Positions 17,654 through 26,825 are shown, numbered from the stretch's first letter. The stretch is 64,000 bases of DNA from Halotalea alkalilenta DSM 17697 (GCF_000621205.1 NZ_KK211226.1:200722-264721), one strand, 5' to 3'. Numbers and translations: made by a program. The notes: a model not told the origin generated them from the sequence alone.

Positions 17654-17679
17654 AAAAAAAACGCCTGCGAAAGCAGGCG
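17654..17679 (-). terminator. Rho-independent terminator read on the minus strand
   Basis: CGCCTGC-GAAA-GCAGGCG (17662-17679) with a run of eight A residues at 17654-17661 becomes a GC stem followed by a U tract on the minus strand. It would stop transcripts coming from the 18 kb side before the binding-protein gene, isolating the ABC operon. Confidence 0.75.
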
Positions 17680-17785
17680 CCAAGCGGGGGATGTCTTGCA
17701 CTCTGAGCAAGGAGAAAGAATCCTCCTGCCATATCCGACCGGGCGGGATGGCGATGGTTCACCGCCGGGTGTTTTTTCTTTCAAT

Positions 17786-18121
17786 CGCGCCCGCGCCTGC
17801 GACGCATCGCTCGCGCGCCTCGGCATCGACTGCATCGATCTCTACTACTGCCATCGCCGCGATCCGCAGGTGCCGATCGAGGACGTAATCGGCGCAATGG
17901 CGCGCCTGGTCGAGGCCGGCAAGGTCCGTGCGCTGGGGCTGTCGGAGGTGAGCGCCGAGACGCTCAAGCGCGCCCATGCGGTCCATCCCATCGCCTCGCT
18001 TCAAAGTGAGTACTCGCTATGGAGCCGTGAGGCGGAGCACGAGCTGCTCGCTCTCTGCGCTGAACAAGGGACCGCCTTCGTCGCCTACCCTAGCGCAGGT
18101 ATGGCGGGGATAGGGGAGTGA
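17786..18121 (+). pseudogene. Aldo/keto reductase remnant
   Basis: An in-frame stretch of about 110 codons matches the middle of the AKR12/13-like aldo/keto reductases: [58 protein letters not shown] and [19 protein letters not shown]. The N-terminal third with the nicotinamide barrel start and catalytic Asp/Tyr is missing. The C-terminal part breaks off just after FVAY, where intact proteins read YSPLGRG; a stop follows within a dozen codons. The preceding sequence shows no matching frame. It is best read as an internal fragment left by a deletion. Confidence 0.8.
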
Positions 18122-18161
18122 GCAAGCGCTCACTGCCGAAGACGGACTCGGCAGCGGGCGC

Positions 18162-18515
18162 TCAGCCCGCGTAGCCGGGGGTGGGAGCGCGGAAGCCGAG
18201 CCGATGGCGACGCTGCAGAGCCCGTCCGGCGCATAGCGCAAAGGAGAAATGGACCAGTACCGGAGCGAGCAGCGCGAAGGGCAGCGACAGCGAGACGGCG
18301 GCGAACACGGCCAAGGAGTAAAGATACAGACAGCCGATGGCCGAGAGCTGGCCAAGAGCGACGAACCAGCCGCGTGCATTGGGAATGAAGGTATTCAACG
18401 ACAGCCGGCCGATGACCCAGGCGGCGGTGAGGGTAGCGAGCGAGAGTGCGAAGGCGAGAAAACCGGAGAGCAGCACCCAACCGAGAAACGGATGCCAAGC
18501 CGAGCCAATCTCCAT
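18162..18515 (-). CDS. Small hypothetical membrane protein
   Basis: 117 residues with three or four hydrophobic helices (about residues 10-35, 48-66, 66-90 and a shorter one near 85-97) and a basic C-terminal tail (GRALQRRHRLGFR). I do not recognise the family. Membrane character in only this frame, and the position divergent from the thioesterase gene, support it as real. The downstream minus-strand terminator at 17654-17679 would be a suitable end for its transcript. Confidence 0.55.
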   Translation of the reverse strand: MEIGSAWHPFLGWVLLSGFLAFALSLATLTAAWVIGRLSLNTFIPNARGWFVALGQLSAIGCLYLYSLAVFAAVSLSLPFALLAPVLVHFSFALCAGRALQRRHRLGFRAPTPGYAG

Positions 18516-18617
18516 CGATCCATCCTATATGATGAGTACATACCGACTCTACTGCGCTCGCCGGACGAGGCCAACCCCTTGGACGGTCGACACGGCCCAA
18601 GGCCTAAGGAGAAGCAC

Positions 18618-19046
18618 ATGGGTTTCTGGCGTACTCGCCCCGATCTCGACCGGCTCAACGAGATGCAGCGCGGCAATCTCGGCGAGCAGCTCGATATTCG
18701 CTTCGAAGCGTTCGACGACGATTCGATCACCGCCAGCATGGTGGTCGACTCCCGCACCCACCAGCCGTTCGGGCTGCTCCACGGCGGCGCTTCGGTAGTG
18801 CTGGCCGAGACTCTCGGTTCATGCGCGAGCTACTACTGCATCGATCCCGACCGCGAAAGCTGCGTCGGCCTCGAGATCAACGCAAGCCACCTGCGCGCGG
18901 TACGCAGCGGCCGGGTCACTGCGGTGGCCCGGCCGCTGCGGATCGGGCACAGCATCCACGTCTGGGACATCCGGCTGCACGATGACAAGGGCCGCACCAA
19001 CTGCGTGGTGCGGCTGAGCGTCGCGGTGATCGGCGCCAGGCGCTGA
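18618..19046 (+). CDS. Hotdog-fold thioesterase, YdiI/MenI-like
   Basis: A 142-residue PaaI-type acyl-CoA thioesterase. The catalytic region SRTHQPFGLLHGGASVVLAETLGS matches E. coli YdiI nearly residue for residue, as do LDIRFE near the start and VGLEINASHLRAVRSGRV. YdiI hydrolyses 1,4-dihydroxy-2-naphthoyl-CoA in menaquinone synthesis but acts broadly on aroyl-CoAs, and no men genes are here. The ATG at 18618 follows AAGGAGAAGCAC. The family is sure; the physiological substrate is not. Confidence 0.9.
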   Translation: MGFWRTRPDLDRLNEMQRGNLGEQLDIRFEAFDDDSITASMVVDSRTHQPFGLLHGGASVVLAETLGSCASYYCIDPDRESCVGLEINASHLRAVRSGRVTAVARPLRIGHSIHVWDIRLHDDKGRTNCVVRLSVAVIGARR

Positions 19047-19062
19047 TCCGGCGACTCATCCG

Positions 19063-20319
19063 TCATCGACGACGCTCGAACCGCGCGGGGGCATAGGGCG
19101 AAGGGTCGACCACCGGCGCGTGGGCGGTGATCAGCTCGGCGAGCAACCGACCGCTGACCGGGCCGAGGGTCAGGCCGTGGTGCGCATGGCCGAAGTTGAG
19201 CCACAGTCCGGGATAGCGGGTTACCGGACCGATCACCGGGCGCATGTCCGGCAGAGCCGGGCGCCTGCCCAGCCAGGGCTCGGCATCGAGCCGTACGCCG
19301 AGCGGCAGCACCCGGCGAGCGAGCGCCTCGGCGCGATCGAGCTGGATGGTGTTGGCCGGGGCATCGAAGGCGGCGAACTCGACCCCGGTGGTCAAGCGCA
19401 TGCCCCGGGTCATCGGCGAGAGGATGTAGCCCCCAGGCTTGTCGAGCAGCGGGAGCCGCGGCGCCAACCGCTCGTCGATCGCGTAGTGCATATGGTAGCC
19501 ACGCTTGACCGCGAGCGGGATCGAAAGCCCCAGCCGAGCGGTGAGCTCGGCGCTGTGCGGACCAAGCGCGATCACCGCATTGGCCCCGCGCAGCTCGCCG
19601 TGCAGTTCACTCGCCAAACCCCACTGATCGCCTGCCTGGCGCAGCGCCATCGCATCCGCACGCAGCAGGGCGCCACCGCGAGCGACGAACAGCGCCGCAT
19701 AAGCCTTGGTCAAGGCCCCCGGGTCGCTCACCGAGTGCGGATCCCGCCAGTGCACCGCACCGACCACCGTGGGCTCGATCGCTGGTACCAGCGCGCGCAG
19801 CGCCTGGTCCTCGAGCACCTCGAAGTCGAGCGAGAACAGCGCGCCGACCGTCGCGGCCTGGGCCTGGGCGAGATCCAGCTCCCCGGCGTCTCGATAGACC
19901 TCGACCCAACCCCCCCGGCGTACCAATGCAGCGCAGCCCGCCTCGCGGGTCAGCTCGGCGTGTTCTTCCAGGCAGCGCTCGAGCAGCGGCAGCATCATCT
20001 GCGCCGCCGCCGCCAGCCTGGATGGCGAGGAGTGATACCAATAGCGTGCAAGCCAAGGCGCCAGACGCGGCAGCGCGCCTGGCGCGTAGCGTACGTCGGA
20101 GCGGCGGTTGGCGGCATAGCGCAAAAGCCTCCCCAGGCCGTGCGGAAAGGCATGGGGAATCACGCTCGCGCGTTCGATCAGCCCGGCGTTGCCGAAACTG
20201 GTGCCCTCACCCGCGCCGTCGCGGTCGATCAACGCGACCGACTGGCCGAGGCGCTGCAGATGCAAAGCGGTGCAGATACCGACGATACCGGCGCCGAGCA
20301 CCAGCGTGTCGTAGTTCAT
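19063..20319 (-). CDS. D-amino-acid dehydrogenase-like FAD oxidoreductase
   Basis: A 418-residue DAO-family flavoprotein related to DadA. It begins with the dinucleotide motif MNYDTLVLGAGIVGICTALHLQRLG, then GTSFGNAGLIERASVIPHAFPHGLGRLLR typical of DadA-like proteins. The C-terminal flavin loop is RRPALPDMRPVIGPVTRYPGLWLNFGHAHHGLTLGPVSGRLLAELI. It would deaminate D-amino acids oxidatively and pass electrons to the respiratory chain. The start at 20319 has AAGGA upstream. It lies downstream of choline-sulfatase on the same strand with about 100 bp between, so co-expression is possible but not shown. Confidence 0.85.
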   Translation of the reverse strand: MNYDTLVLGAGIVGICTALHLQRLGQSVALIDRDGAGEGTSFGNAGLIERASVIPHAFPHGLGRLLRYAANRRSDVRYAPGALPRLAPWLARYWYHSSPSRLAAAAQMMLPLLERCLEEHAELTREAGCAALVRRGGWVEVYRDAGELDLAQAQAATVGALFSLDFEVLEDQALRALVPAIEPTVVGAVHWRDPHSVSDPGALTKAYAALFVARGGALLRADAMALRQAGDQWGLASELHGELRGANAVIALGPHSAELTARLGLSIPLAVKRGYHMHYAIDERLAPRLPLLDKPGGYILSPMTRGMRLTTGVEFAAFDAPANTIQLDRAEALARRVLPLGVRLDAEPWLGRRPALPDMRPVIGPVTRYPGLWLNFGHAHHGLTLGPVSGRLLAELITAHAPVVDPSPYAPARFERRR

Positions 20320-20421
20320 ATTGATGTCCTTGGAGGCAAACATCGTGCGGTGCCCAGTTTGCCCCAGCCGCAGCGCCATGTCCGGTCGCTATCCGTGTTC
20401 GAGGCGAACCGGCGCCTGAGC

Positions 20422-21936
20422 TCATTGCCCCCGCGGGAAGCGCTGGCTCTCTTCGAGCCGGTTGAGGTCCATGTGGTTGCGCATGTAGCGCTCGCTGGCC
20501 CGCGCCAGCGGCTGGTGGTCCCAAGGATAGTAGTGGCCGTGGCGCAGGGCATCGTAGACCACCAGGCGACGCGCCTGGCTATCGCGCACCTCGAGATCGA
20601 AGCGCTGCATGTCCCAGCGTTCTCGCACCCGCAGCATGAACTCATCGACCAGCGCCGCGTACTCGGCGGCCGACGCGAGGTTATCGAGCTCGTCGGGATC
20701 GGCCTCGAGGTCGAAGAGCTGCGGCGGGTCGAGCTCGCAGTGGGTGAACTTGTAGCGCCCATCGCGGATCGTCACCAGCGGCGCCTGGCTTCCCTCGGCG
20801 GCGTACTCCATCAGCACCGGGCCATGCTGGTCGCCGCCGCGCAGCAGCGGCAGCAGCGACTCGCCGTCGCTCCATGGCGCGACCTCGCTGAGGTCGATCC
20901 CGGCGAGATCGGCGAGCGTGGCGCTGAGGTCCAGGGTCGAGACCGGCGTATCGACCCGGCGCGGCCCGGCACCGGGGATCTCGATCGCCAGCGGCACCCT
21001 CGAGGAGCCGTCGAACGGACTCATCTTGAACCACAGCCCGCGCTCGCCAAGCATGTCGCCGTGGTCGGACAAAAACAGTATCACCGTGTCCTCGCGCATC
21101 CGGGTGCGCTCGAGCACGTCGAGCAGTCCGCCGATCTTGTCGTCGACGTAGGAAAGATTGGCGAAGTAGCCGCGCCGCGCGCGGGCGACGTCCGCGTCCC
21201 GGATCTCGAAGGATTCGAAGTCGCTGGCCTCGAGCAGCCGCCGCGAGTGGGCATCCTGTTCAAGGTAGGGAATCGGCGCGACGCTGGGGACGAGCGCATC
21301 GCAATCGGCATACAGATCCCAGAACCGCCGGCGCGCGACATAGGGGTCGTGGGGATGGGTGAAGCTCACCGTCAGACACCAAGGCCGCGGGTCGTGACCA
21401 CGGGCGAGGTCGTAGAGCTTCTGCTCGGCGAGGAACGCCACCTCGTCGTCGTACTCGAGCTGGTTGGAGGTCTCGGCGATCCCGGCGCCGGTCACCGAGC
21501 CGAGGTTGTGGTACCACCAGTCGATCCGCTCGCCGGGCCGGCGGTAGTCGGGCGTCCAGCCGAAGTCGGCGGGGTAGACATCGGTGGTCAGCCGATGCTC
21601 GAAGCCGTGGAGCTGATCGGGACCGACGAAGTGCATCTTGCCCGAGAGGCAGGTCTGGTAGCCGACGCGACGCAGGTGATGGGCGAAGGTCGGCAGGTTG
21701 GAGGCGAACTCGGCGGCATTGTCGTACACCCCGGTCCCCGACGGCAGCCGACCGGTCATCAGCGAAGCGCGCGCCGGCGAGCACAGCGGGCTTGCGGTAT
21801 AGCAGTGGGCGAAGTTCACGCCGCGCTGATACAGCCCGCGCAGGTGGGGAAGATGGAGAAAGGGGGCTGGACCATCCTCGAACAGACGACCATTGACCTG
21901 ATCGGCGATCACGATCAGCAGGTTGGGGCGGGACAT
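20422..21936 (-). CDS. betC: Choline-sulfatase
   Basis: A 504-residue sulfatase, the usual BetC length, hydrolysing choline-O-sulfate to choline and sulfate. The formylglycine site is CSPAR with C52 as the modified cysteine (YTASPLCSPARASLMTGRL). Metal ligands sit in IVIADQVNGRLF and FLSDHGDMLGERGLWFK. The C-terminal tail (VVYDALRHGHYYPWDHQPL, RYMRNHMDLNRLEE) is typical of choline-sulfatases rather than arylsulfatases. Choline feeds glycine betaine synthesis and osmoprotection, but no betA, betB or betT lies in the window. The adjacent MFS gene, 36 bp upstream in transcription, may supply a substrate or be unrelated. Confidence 0.92.
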   Translation of the reverse strand: MSRPNLLIVIADQVNGRLFEDGPAPFLHLPHLRGLYQRGVNFAHCYTASPLCSPARASLMTGRLPSGTGVYDNAAEFASNLPTFAHHLRRVGYQTCLSGKMHFVGPDQLHGFEHRLTTDVYPADFGWTPDYRRPGERIDWWYHNLGSVTGAGIAETSNQLEYDDEVAFLAEQKLYDLARGHDPRPWCLTVSFTHPHDPYVARRRFWDLYADCDALVPSVAPIPYLEQDAHSRRLLEASDFESFEIRDADVARARRGYFANLSYVDDKIGGLLDVLERTRMREDTVILFLSDHGDMLGERGLWFKMSPFDGSSRVPLAIEIPGAGPRRVDTPVSTLDLSATLADLAGIDLSEVAPWSDGESLLPLLRGGDQHGPVLMEYAAEGSQAPLVTIRDGRYKFTHCELDPPQLFDLEADPDELDNLASAAEYAALVDEFMLRVRERWDMQRFDLEVRDSQARRLVVYDALRHGHYYPWDHQPLARASERYMRNHMDLNRLEESQRFPRGQ

Positions 21937-21972
21937 CTCATCTCCTCGGACGGTGGAGGGTGTGCGATCACG

Positions 21973-23181
21973 TTAGCCATGCTGACCTTTCGGTGTATCA
22001 GCTTCGACCCGGGTGCGGCAAGCCAGCCACACCGCGAGCCCCAGCGTGGAGAAGCCGATACCCAGCGCGCAGACCCCCAGCCAGCCCCAGTGGACGTAGA
22101 GCATCGCGGAGAACAGCGAACCGAGCGCGCCGCCGAGGAAGTAGCAAACCATGTAGGCGGCATTGAGCCGGTTGCGCGCATCCGGATCGATCCGATAGAC
22201 CATGTTCATGTTGGTGATGTGCACCAGCTGCACGGCGAGGTCGAGGACCAGGATGCCGAGCAGCAGCGCGAGCAGCGACTGCCCGGCGAACAGCAGCGGC
22301 ACCCAGCCGAGCAGCAGCAGCGCCAAACCCAGCGTGGTGGTCAGCTGCGCGCGGCCACGATCGACCTGGCGCCCGGTGATCGGCGCCACCAAGGCCCCGG
22401 CCGCGCCGACCAGGCCGAACAGCCCGATCACGCCATCGCTCAATCGATAGGGGGGTGCCGCGAGCAGGAAGGCGACCGGGGTCCAGAAAGCGGCGAAGGT
22501 GGCGAAGGTGAGCAGCCCGAGCAGCGCACGCAGCCGCAGCCGGGCGTGAACCAGCATCAAGCTGCCGACCGAGCGCATCAGCTCCGCGTAGCTCAGCCCC
22601 GCCGGCGTATACAGCGGCGGCAGCGCACGCCACAGCGCCAGGGTGGTCAGCGCCATCAGCCCACTCGCCACCCAATAGACCAGGCGCCAGTCGCCGAGCT
22701 CGGAGAGGGCGCCGGCGAAGCTGCGCGCCAGCAGGATGCCGAACAGCAGCCCGCTCATCACCGTACCCACCGCTCGTCCCCTGCGATCAGGCTCGGCGAG
22801 CGTGGCGGCGAACGGCACCAGCACTTGGGCCACCACCGAAAACAGAGCAGTGATCGCGGTCCCCAGCAGCAGCATCGGCAGCCCGTTGGCCGTGGCGCTA
22901 ACCAGAAGCCCCAGGGTCGACAGCGACATCATCGTCACCACCAGCCGGCGCCGCTCGAGCATGTCGCCCAGCGGCACCAGGGCGAGCAGGCCGAGGGCGT
23001 AACCGAGCTGGGCGACGGTGACCACGATGCCCGCTCGGGAGTAGGAGAGATCGAGCCGCTCGGCGATGGTGTGCAGCAGCGGCTGGGCGTAGTAATTGCT
23101 CGCCACCGCTACCCCCGTGGCGACCGCCATCAGCAGCAGCAGCCAGGTGGGCAAAGCACGAGAGGTGGAAACGACGGGCAT
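21973..23181 (-). CDS. MFS transporter, 12-TM
   Basis: A 402-residue major facilitator with twelve hydrophobic segments. The inter-helix loop LVPLGDMLERRRLVVTMM (motif A-like) and DRRGRAVGTVMSGLLFGILLARSFAG are visible. It resembles the YnfM-type drug/arabinose efflux group by its NYYAQPLLHTIAERL opening. It precedes betC by 36 bp and is probably in the same transcription unit. The start at 23181 is chosen because AGGAG lies upstream. A frame extending to 23250 passes through a parS-like palindrome and encodes an unlikely MFHVKH leader. The substrate is unknown. Confidence 0.85.
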   Translation of the reverse strand: MPVVSTSRALPTWLLLLMAVATGVAVASNYYAQPLLHTIAERLDLSYSRAGIVVTVAQLGYALGLLALVPLGDMLERRRLVVTMMSLSTLGLLVSATANGLPMLLLGTAITALFSVVAQVLVPFAATLAEPDRRGRAVGTVMSGLLFGILLARSFAGALSELGDWRLVYWVASGLMALTTLALWRALPPLYTPAGLSYAELMRSVGSLMLVHARLRLRALLGLLTFATFAAFWTPVAFLLAAPPYRLSDGVIGLFGLVGAAGALVAPITGRQVDRGRAQLTTTLGLALLLLGWVPLLFAGQSLLALLLGILVLDLAVQLVHITNMNMVYRIDPDARNRLNAAYMVCYFLGGALGSLFSAMLYVHWGWLGVCALGIGFSTLGLAVWLACRTRVEADTPKGQHG

Positions 23182-23233
23182 GAACGATGGCTCCTGGTTG
23201 ATTTGCCGGGCAAGACTGGGCCAGCGGCCTGCG

Positions 23234-23249
23234 TGTTTCACATGAAACA
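23234..23249. promoter_or_regulatory. parS-like palindrome, 15/16 match
   Basis: TGTTTCACATGAAACA differs from TGTTTCACGTGAAACA at a single central base. It lies between the divergent MFS and mscS genes. It is the closest match among the four copies at the flanks, but has CATG instead of CGTG in the centre, a position ParB usually contacts. Confidence 0.45.
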
Positions 23250-23387
23250 TGCCTGCCTTTCGCCGCGAGGGTATCGATCGCAGCTGATACGGATACCCAC
23301 GTTAAGCCTCCATTAAACACTTCTCACCCATGTATCATGTCGATGGCGGCGCGCTTGGCCGTACCGTGAATCGAATGTTCCCAGCCA

Positions 23388-24215
23388 ATGGAAGAGATGA
23401 ACATGGAAGAAGAAATCAATCAGCTCTGGAGCCAAATGGGCGCCTGGATGCCGCTGCTGCTCAGCTATGCGGGCAACCTTGTGCTCGCACTGATCACCCT
23501 GGCGATCGGTTGGTGGGTCATCAGCCTGTTCACCGCTTCGCTGTCGCGCCTGATGAAGGCCCGCCATGTCGAGCCGACGCTGCAAAGCTTCGTGCTCAGC
23601 GTACTCGGCCTGCTGCTCAAGGCATTGCTGTTGATCAGTGTGGCTTCGATGGTGGGGATCGCCACCACCTCGTTCGTCGCGATCATCGGTGCCGCCGGCC
23701 TGGCGGTCGGCCTGGCGCTGCAAGGCAGCCTCTCGAACTTCGCCGGCGGCGTACTGATCCTGCTGTTCCGCCCGTTCAAGGTCGGCGACTACATCCTCTC
23801 CGGTGGCATCGAAGGCACGGTGACCTCGATCGAGATGTTCCGCACCATCCTGCGCACCGTGGACAACAAGGTCATCTACGTGCCCAACTCGAACCTTTCC
23901 AACAACGTGGTGACCAACACCTCGCAGGAAAGCACCCGGCGCGGCAGCGTCTCCCTGCTGATCGACTACGAAGACGACCCCGAGGAGGCACGCCGCCTGC
24001 TGCTGGCGATGATCGAGGGCGACGAGAAGATCAACACCACCCCGGCACCTGCGGTGAACTACGTGCCCAACGCCGGCAACATCGCGATCACGCTCTACTT
24101 CTGGAGCTCGGCCGGGGATAACGGCGGACTGGTGTCGCACTACTCCGAGGAGGCGATCAAAGTGCTCAAGCAGGCGGGCTTCCGCCTCGGCGTCAACTCC
24201 CGCGCCGGCAGCTGA
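23388..24215 (+). CDS. mscS: Small-conductance mechanosensitive channel MscS
   Basis: A 275-residue channel that opens under membrane tension to release solutes on hypo-osmotic shock. It has three N-terminal helices, the TM3 pore motif GAAGLAVGLALQGSLSNFAGGVLILLFRPFKVGDYI and the beta domain with VDNKVIYVPNSNLSNNVVTN. The N-terminus MEEMNMEEEINQ aligns with E. coli MscS MEDLNVVDSING, supporting 23388, though ATGs at 23397 and 23403 are possible. The C-terminus stops at AGFRLGVNSRAGS, so the residues forming the bottom of the cytoplasmic cage (FPYPQ and following) are absent or altered. Confidence 0.93.
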   Translation: MEEMNMEEEINQLWSQMGAWMPLLLSYAGNLVLALITLAIGWWVISLFTASLSRLMKARHVEPTLQSFVLSVLGLLLKALLLISVASMVGIATTSFVAIIGAAGLAVGLALQGSLSNFAGGVLILLFRPFKVGDYILSGGIEGTVTSIEMFRTILRTVDNKVIYVPNSNLSNNVVTNTSQESTRRGSVSLLIDYEDDPEEARRLLLAMIEGDEKINTTPAPAVNYVPNAGNIAITLYFWSSAGDNGGLVSHYSEEAIKVLKQAGFRLGVNSRAGS

Positions 24216-24318
24216 TCGATCCCGCCGCTCGCGGCCGCGGGCGGCGGCGTCACTCGGTTTCACCTCGCCAATTCGGCTCAGGCATACTGTCGCTCTACCC
24301 TCGCCAAGGCCAGAGCCG

Positions 24319-24756
24319 ATGCGCCAAAAGCTGCCGATCTTCCTCGCCTGCGCCCTGATCGCCTTCTTTCTGGTGCTGGCCTGGCGTGTGCACTTCTCCC
24401 CTGATCCGGCCCGGGAGGGCTTCGCCCATTCGGTCGCCGCGCTGAATGCCGAACTGCCGGCGCGGATCGATGAGGAAACCCGGATCGATGCGGTCACCCT
24501 CGACTGGTCGAGCCGGGAAGTGCGCTATCGCTACACCATGCTCCAGCACACGGCAGGCGAGTTCGACCCGGATACCTTCACCACGCTGACCCTCGAGCAG
24601 CTTCGCCGCTCGCTCTGCCGGCAAAACCCTGGCGGACTGGCAAGCGCAGTGGCAAGCGGCCTGCGCATGCGGCACAGCTATGAGGGCGCGGACGGCGCCC
24701 CGATCGCATCGATACTGATCGACCCGAAGGATTGTCGACAACCAAGCCGCTACTGA
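24319..24756 (+). CDS. Hypothetical protein with N-terminal membrane anchor
   Basis: 145 residues: one hydrophobic segment near the N-terminus (LPIFLACALIAFFLVLAWRV) that would act as an anchor or signal, then a soluble periplasmic-looking domain with regular charged and hydrophobic alternation (IDAVTLDWSSREVRYRYTML) and two cysteines (SLCRQ and KDCRQ) that could pair. I do not recognise the family. It follows mscS by about 100 bp on the same strand. Its last codons overlap the convergent TSUP gene by 7 bp. Confidence 0.6.
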   Translation: MRQKLPIFLACALIAFFLVLAWRVHFSPDPAREGFAHSVAALNAELPARIDEETRIDAVTLDWSSREVRYRYTMLQHTAGEFDPDTFTTLTLEQLRRSLCRQNPGGLASAVASGLRMRHSYEGADGAPIASILIDPKDCRQPSRY

Positions 24757-25493
24757 GCCAGCAGCCAGATGCCCTTGGCCAGGTAGAAGCCCCCCACCGC
24801 GGTGACCAGCCACCTCGTCCAACGGCGGAAGTTGGCGTCGGTCAAACGTACCAGGATGAAGTTGCCGGCACGGGTGCCGAGCAGCGCGAAGGGTGCCGAC
24901 ACCAGCACCATCATCCATTCAGCGCTGCCGAGATGCAGCGTCGAACGCCAGTAGAACAGCACCTTGACCGCATGGGAGGCGACCTGGATCGCCGCCTTGG
25001 TCGCAATCACCGTGCGACGGTCCATCCGGGTACGAATGAAGAAGATATCGGTGGTGGGGCCGCTGACTCCGACCGCGAGATTCAATCCGCCGCTGAGCGC
25101 CCCGCTGATCAGCGCATGGGAGGGCCGGCTGGCGTCGAGCGCTAGCCACTGCCTGGGGATCCACACCATGATCGGCATCAGTCCGATCACCAAGGTCATG
25201 GTGACCAGGCTCGGGGTGTAGTCGACCAGCGCGAGCGCTCCCGCCGCCAGCCCAAGCCCCAGGCAGGAGATCGCCAGAATCCTCCAGTCGATGAAATCGC
25301 GCGAGAACCAGGCGCGCGAGGCATTGGCACAGATCTGCAGCACGCCCTGCACCGCGATCGCGGTGGCCGGCGGCAGGATCACCAGCAGCGCGCCGAGCAG
25401 CAGCAAGCCGCCGACCATGCCGAATACGCCGGAGAGCAGCGAGGTGAAGAACACCGCCACGATCAGCATCGATAGCAGCGGCCACCCGGTCAT
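24750..25493 (-). CDS. TSUP/TauE-SafE family membrane permease
   Basis: A 247-residue protein with about eight membrane helices. It has the family opening VFFTSLLSGVFGMVGGLLLLGALLVILPP and the second-repeat GALSGGLNLAVGVSGPTTDIFFIR. TSUP proteins export or import sulfite, sulfoacetate and related organosulfur anions, generally from the inner membrane. The first in-frame ATG is at 25493; upstream the frame continues only to a TTG at 25568. Nothing nearby points to a specific sulfur pathway apart from betC, about 3 kb away. Confidence 0.85.
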   Translation of the reverse strand: MTGWPLLSMLIVAVFFTSLLSGVFGMVGGLLLLGALLVILPPATAIAVQGVLQICANASRAWFSRDFIDWRILAISCLGLGLAAGALALVDYTPSLVTMTLVIGLMPIMVWIPRQWLALDASRPSHALISGALSGGLNLAVGVSGPTTDIFFIRTRMDRRTVIATKAAIQVASHAVKVLFYWRSTLHLGSAEWMMVLVSAPFALLGTRAGNFILVRLTDANFRRWTRWLVTAVGGFYLAKGIWLLAQ

Positions 25494-25592
25494 TGCGCGT
25501 TGGGTCCGAGCGGGCTTGGAGGAGGAATCGGCATGGCGACATCGTTCCACTGGCGAAATTGTCGACAATACTCCCGCTCGATACGCTCGTCA

Positions 25593-26117
25593 CTACGACT
25601 CTCGTCGTTCTCCGGTCGCATCGGCCAGTACCCGCTCGAGCAGCGCACGCATCTGTGCGGAGAACGCGACCAGCACCGCCCGCTCGAGCGTGCCGTTCGG
25701 GCGCGGCTCGCACAGCACGCCTAGCGCGATCTTCGCCGCCGCCTCGTGGGGATAGCCGAAGATGCCGCAGCTGATCATCGGAAAGGCGATGCTCTCGAGC
25801 CCCTCCCGCTCGGCGAGCTCGAGCGCGCGCCGGTAGCAGCTGGCGAGCTGTCCGGCCTCGCCCCGCCCGCCGCCGTGCCACACGGGACCGACGGCGTGGA
25901 TCACATAGCGCGCGGGCAGATCGAAGCCAGGAGACAGCTTGGCGTCACCGGTGGCGCAGCCGCCGAGCCCCCGACAGTAGTCGAGCAGCGCAGGCCCCGC
26001 GGCGCGATGGATCGCACCATCGACGCCACCGCCGCCGAGCAGGCTCTGGTTGGCCGCATTGACGATCGCATCGACCGCCAGTTGAGTGATGTCACCCTCG
26101 ATCAGTTCGATCTTCAT
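25593..26117 (-). CDS. ymdB: Macro-domain O-acetyl-ADP-ribose deacetylase, YmdB-like
   Basis: A 174-residue macro domain binding ADP-ribose. The signature residues are [28 protein letters not shown] (adenine and ribose contacts), [24 protein letters not shown] and [22 protein letters not shown]. coli YmdB deacetylates O-acetyl-ADP-ribose and modulates RNase III. The ATG at 26117 ([11 protein letters not shown]) is preferred over a GTG nine bases earlier. It is transcribed toward the TSUP gene, 99 bp away. Confidence 0.93.
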   Translation of the reverse strand: MKIELIEGDITQLAVDAIVNAANQSLLGGGGVDGAIHRAAGPALLDYCRGLGGCATGDAKLSPGFDLPARYVIHAVGPVWHGGGRGEAGQLASCYRRALELAEREGLESIAFPMISCGIFGYPHEAAAKIALGVLCEPRPNGTLERAVLVAFSAQMRALLERVLADATGERRES

Positions 26118-26213
26118 CGCTTTCACTCGTATCCGACCAGCGGCCGGAGCGTCGGGAGGCGCCGCTCGGTGAGTGACCGAACGCAGCGCCGCGCGCGAGC
26201 GACGTCGGCGCGC

Positions 26214-26531
26214 TCACTCGGCCGGCATGCCGGATTCAGCGTAGCCGCGGAAGCTCACGGCGCCATCGTTTTTGACCATGCAATCGAGATTGAAGAAGGT
26301 ATTGCCATGTCCTTCCAGCGCGACCTTGAGCTCGAACGGCTGGCCCTCGACGTAGCGCTCGACGTTGTTGGAACGCACCAGATGGGTACCCAGGGAGGAG
26401 CCATCACGCGCCTCGGCGAGATCGACGCACTGCTGGACCAGTTCCTGCCCATGCGGCTGCTGCGCCTCGGCGTAGCCACCCAGGGCGGCGAGCAGGAAGC
26501 CGGCCGCAACCGCAATCTTGGTACTTTTCAT
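26214..26531 (-). CDS. Small exported hypothetical protein
   Basis: 105 residues with a clear signal peptide (MKSTKIAVAAGFLLAALGGYAEA, cleavage after AEA) and a mature domain of about 80 residues with two cysteines (QQCVDLAEAR and NLDCMVKNDG) that could form a disulfide. The ATG follows GGAGAGTTCG. I do not recognise the family. It lies between the macro-domain gene and ndpA and does not look like part of an operon with either. Confidence 0.6.
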   Translation of the reverse strand: MKSTKIAVAAGFLLAALGGYAEAQQPHGQELVQQCVDLAEARDGSSLGTHLVRSNNVERYVEGQPFELKVALEGHGNTFFNLDCMVKNDGAVSFRGYAESGMPAE

Positions 26532-26825
26532 CGAACTCTCCTGATTGGACATCCCATGGCTCCATCCACGGCGGTGCCGGCGTAACGATTGCCCGATATT
26601 CTCCCTGCCCAGCGGCAGCGGTGCTCGCGACATTCATTCGACAGGGCCTGGCGATGTCGTTAAGTTTGAATCAAGACTTCATTAGAGCACGGCTATGTAT
26701 CGCTCGGCGAAGATTTCTCGCTCACCGCAACGATGGATCAAGCCCGCTCGGTCCGTCCGAAACTTTGACCCACGCCCAGCAAAGGTGATATCCAGCGCTC
26801 CCCCGATCGTCTCCCGAGGTACCGC

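Noticed and set aside
19120-23316. A 1398-codon open frame on the plus strand opposite dadA-like, betC and MFS genes
   Set aside because: It is rich in Gln, Arg, His and Glu without any domain, and lies exactly antisense to three well-supported genes. High-GC codon use makes such frames by chance.
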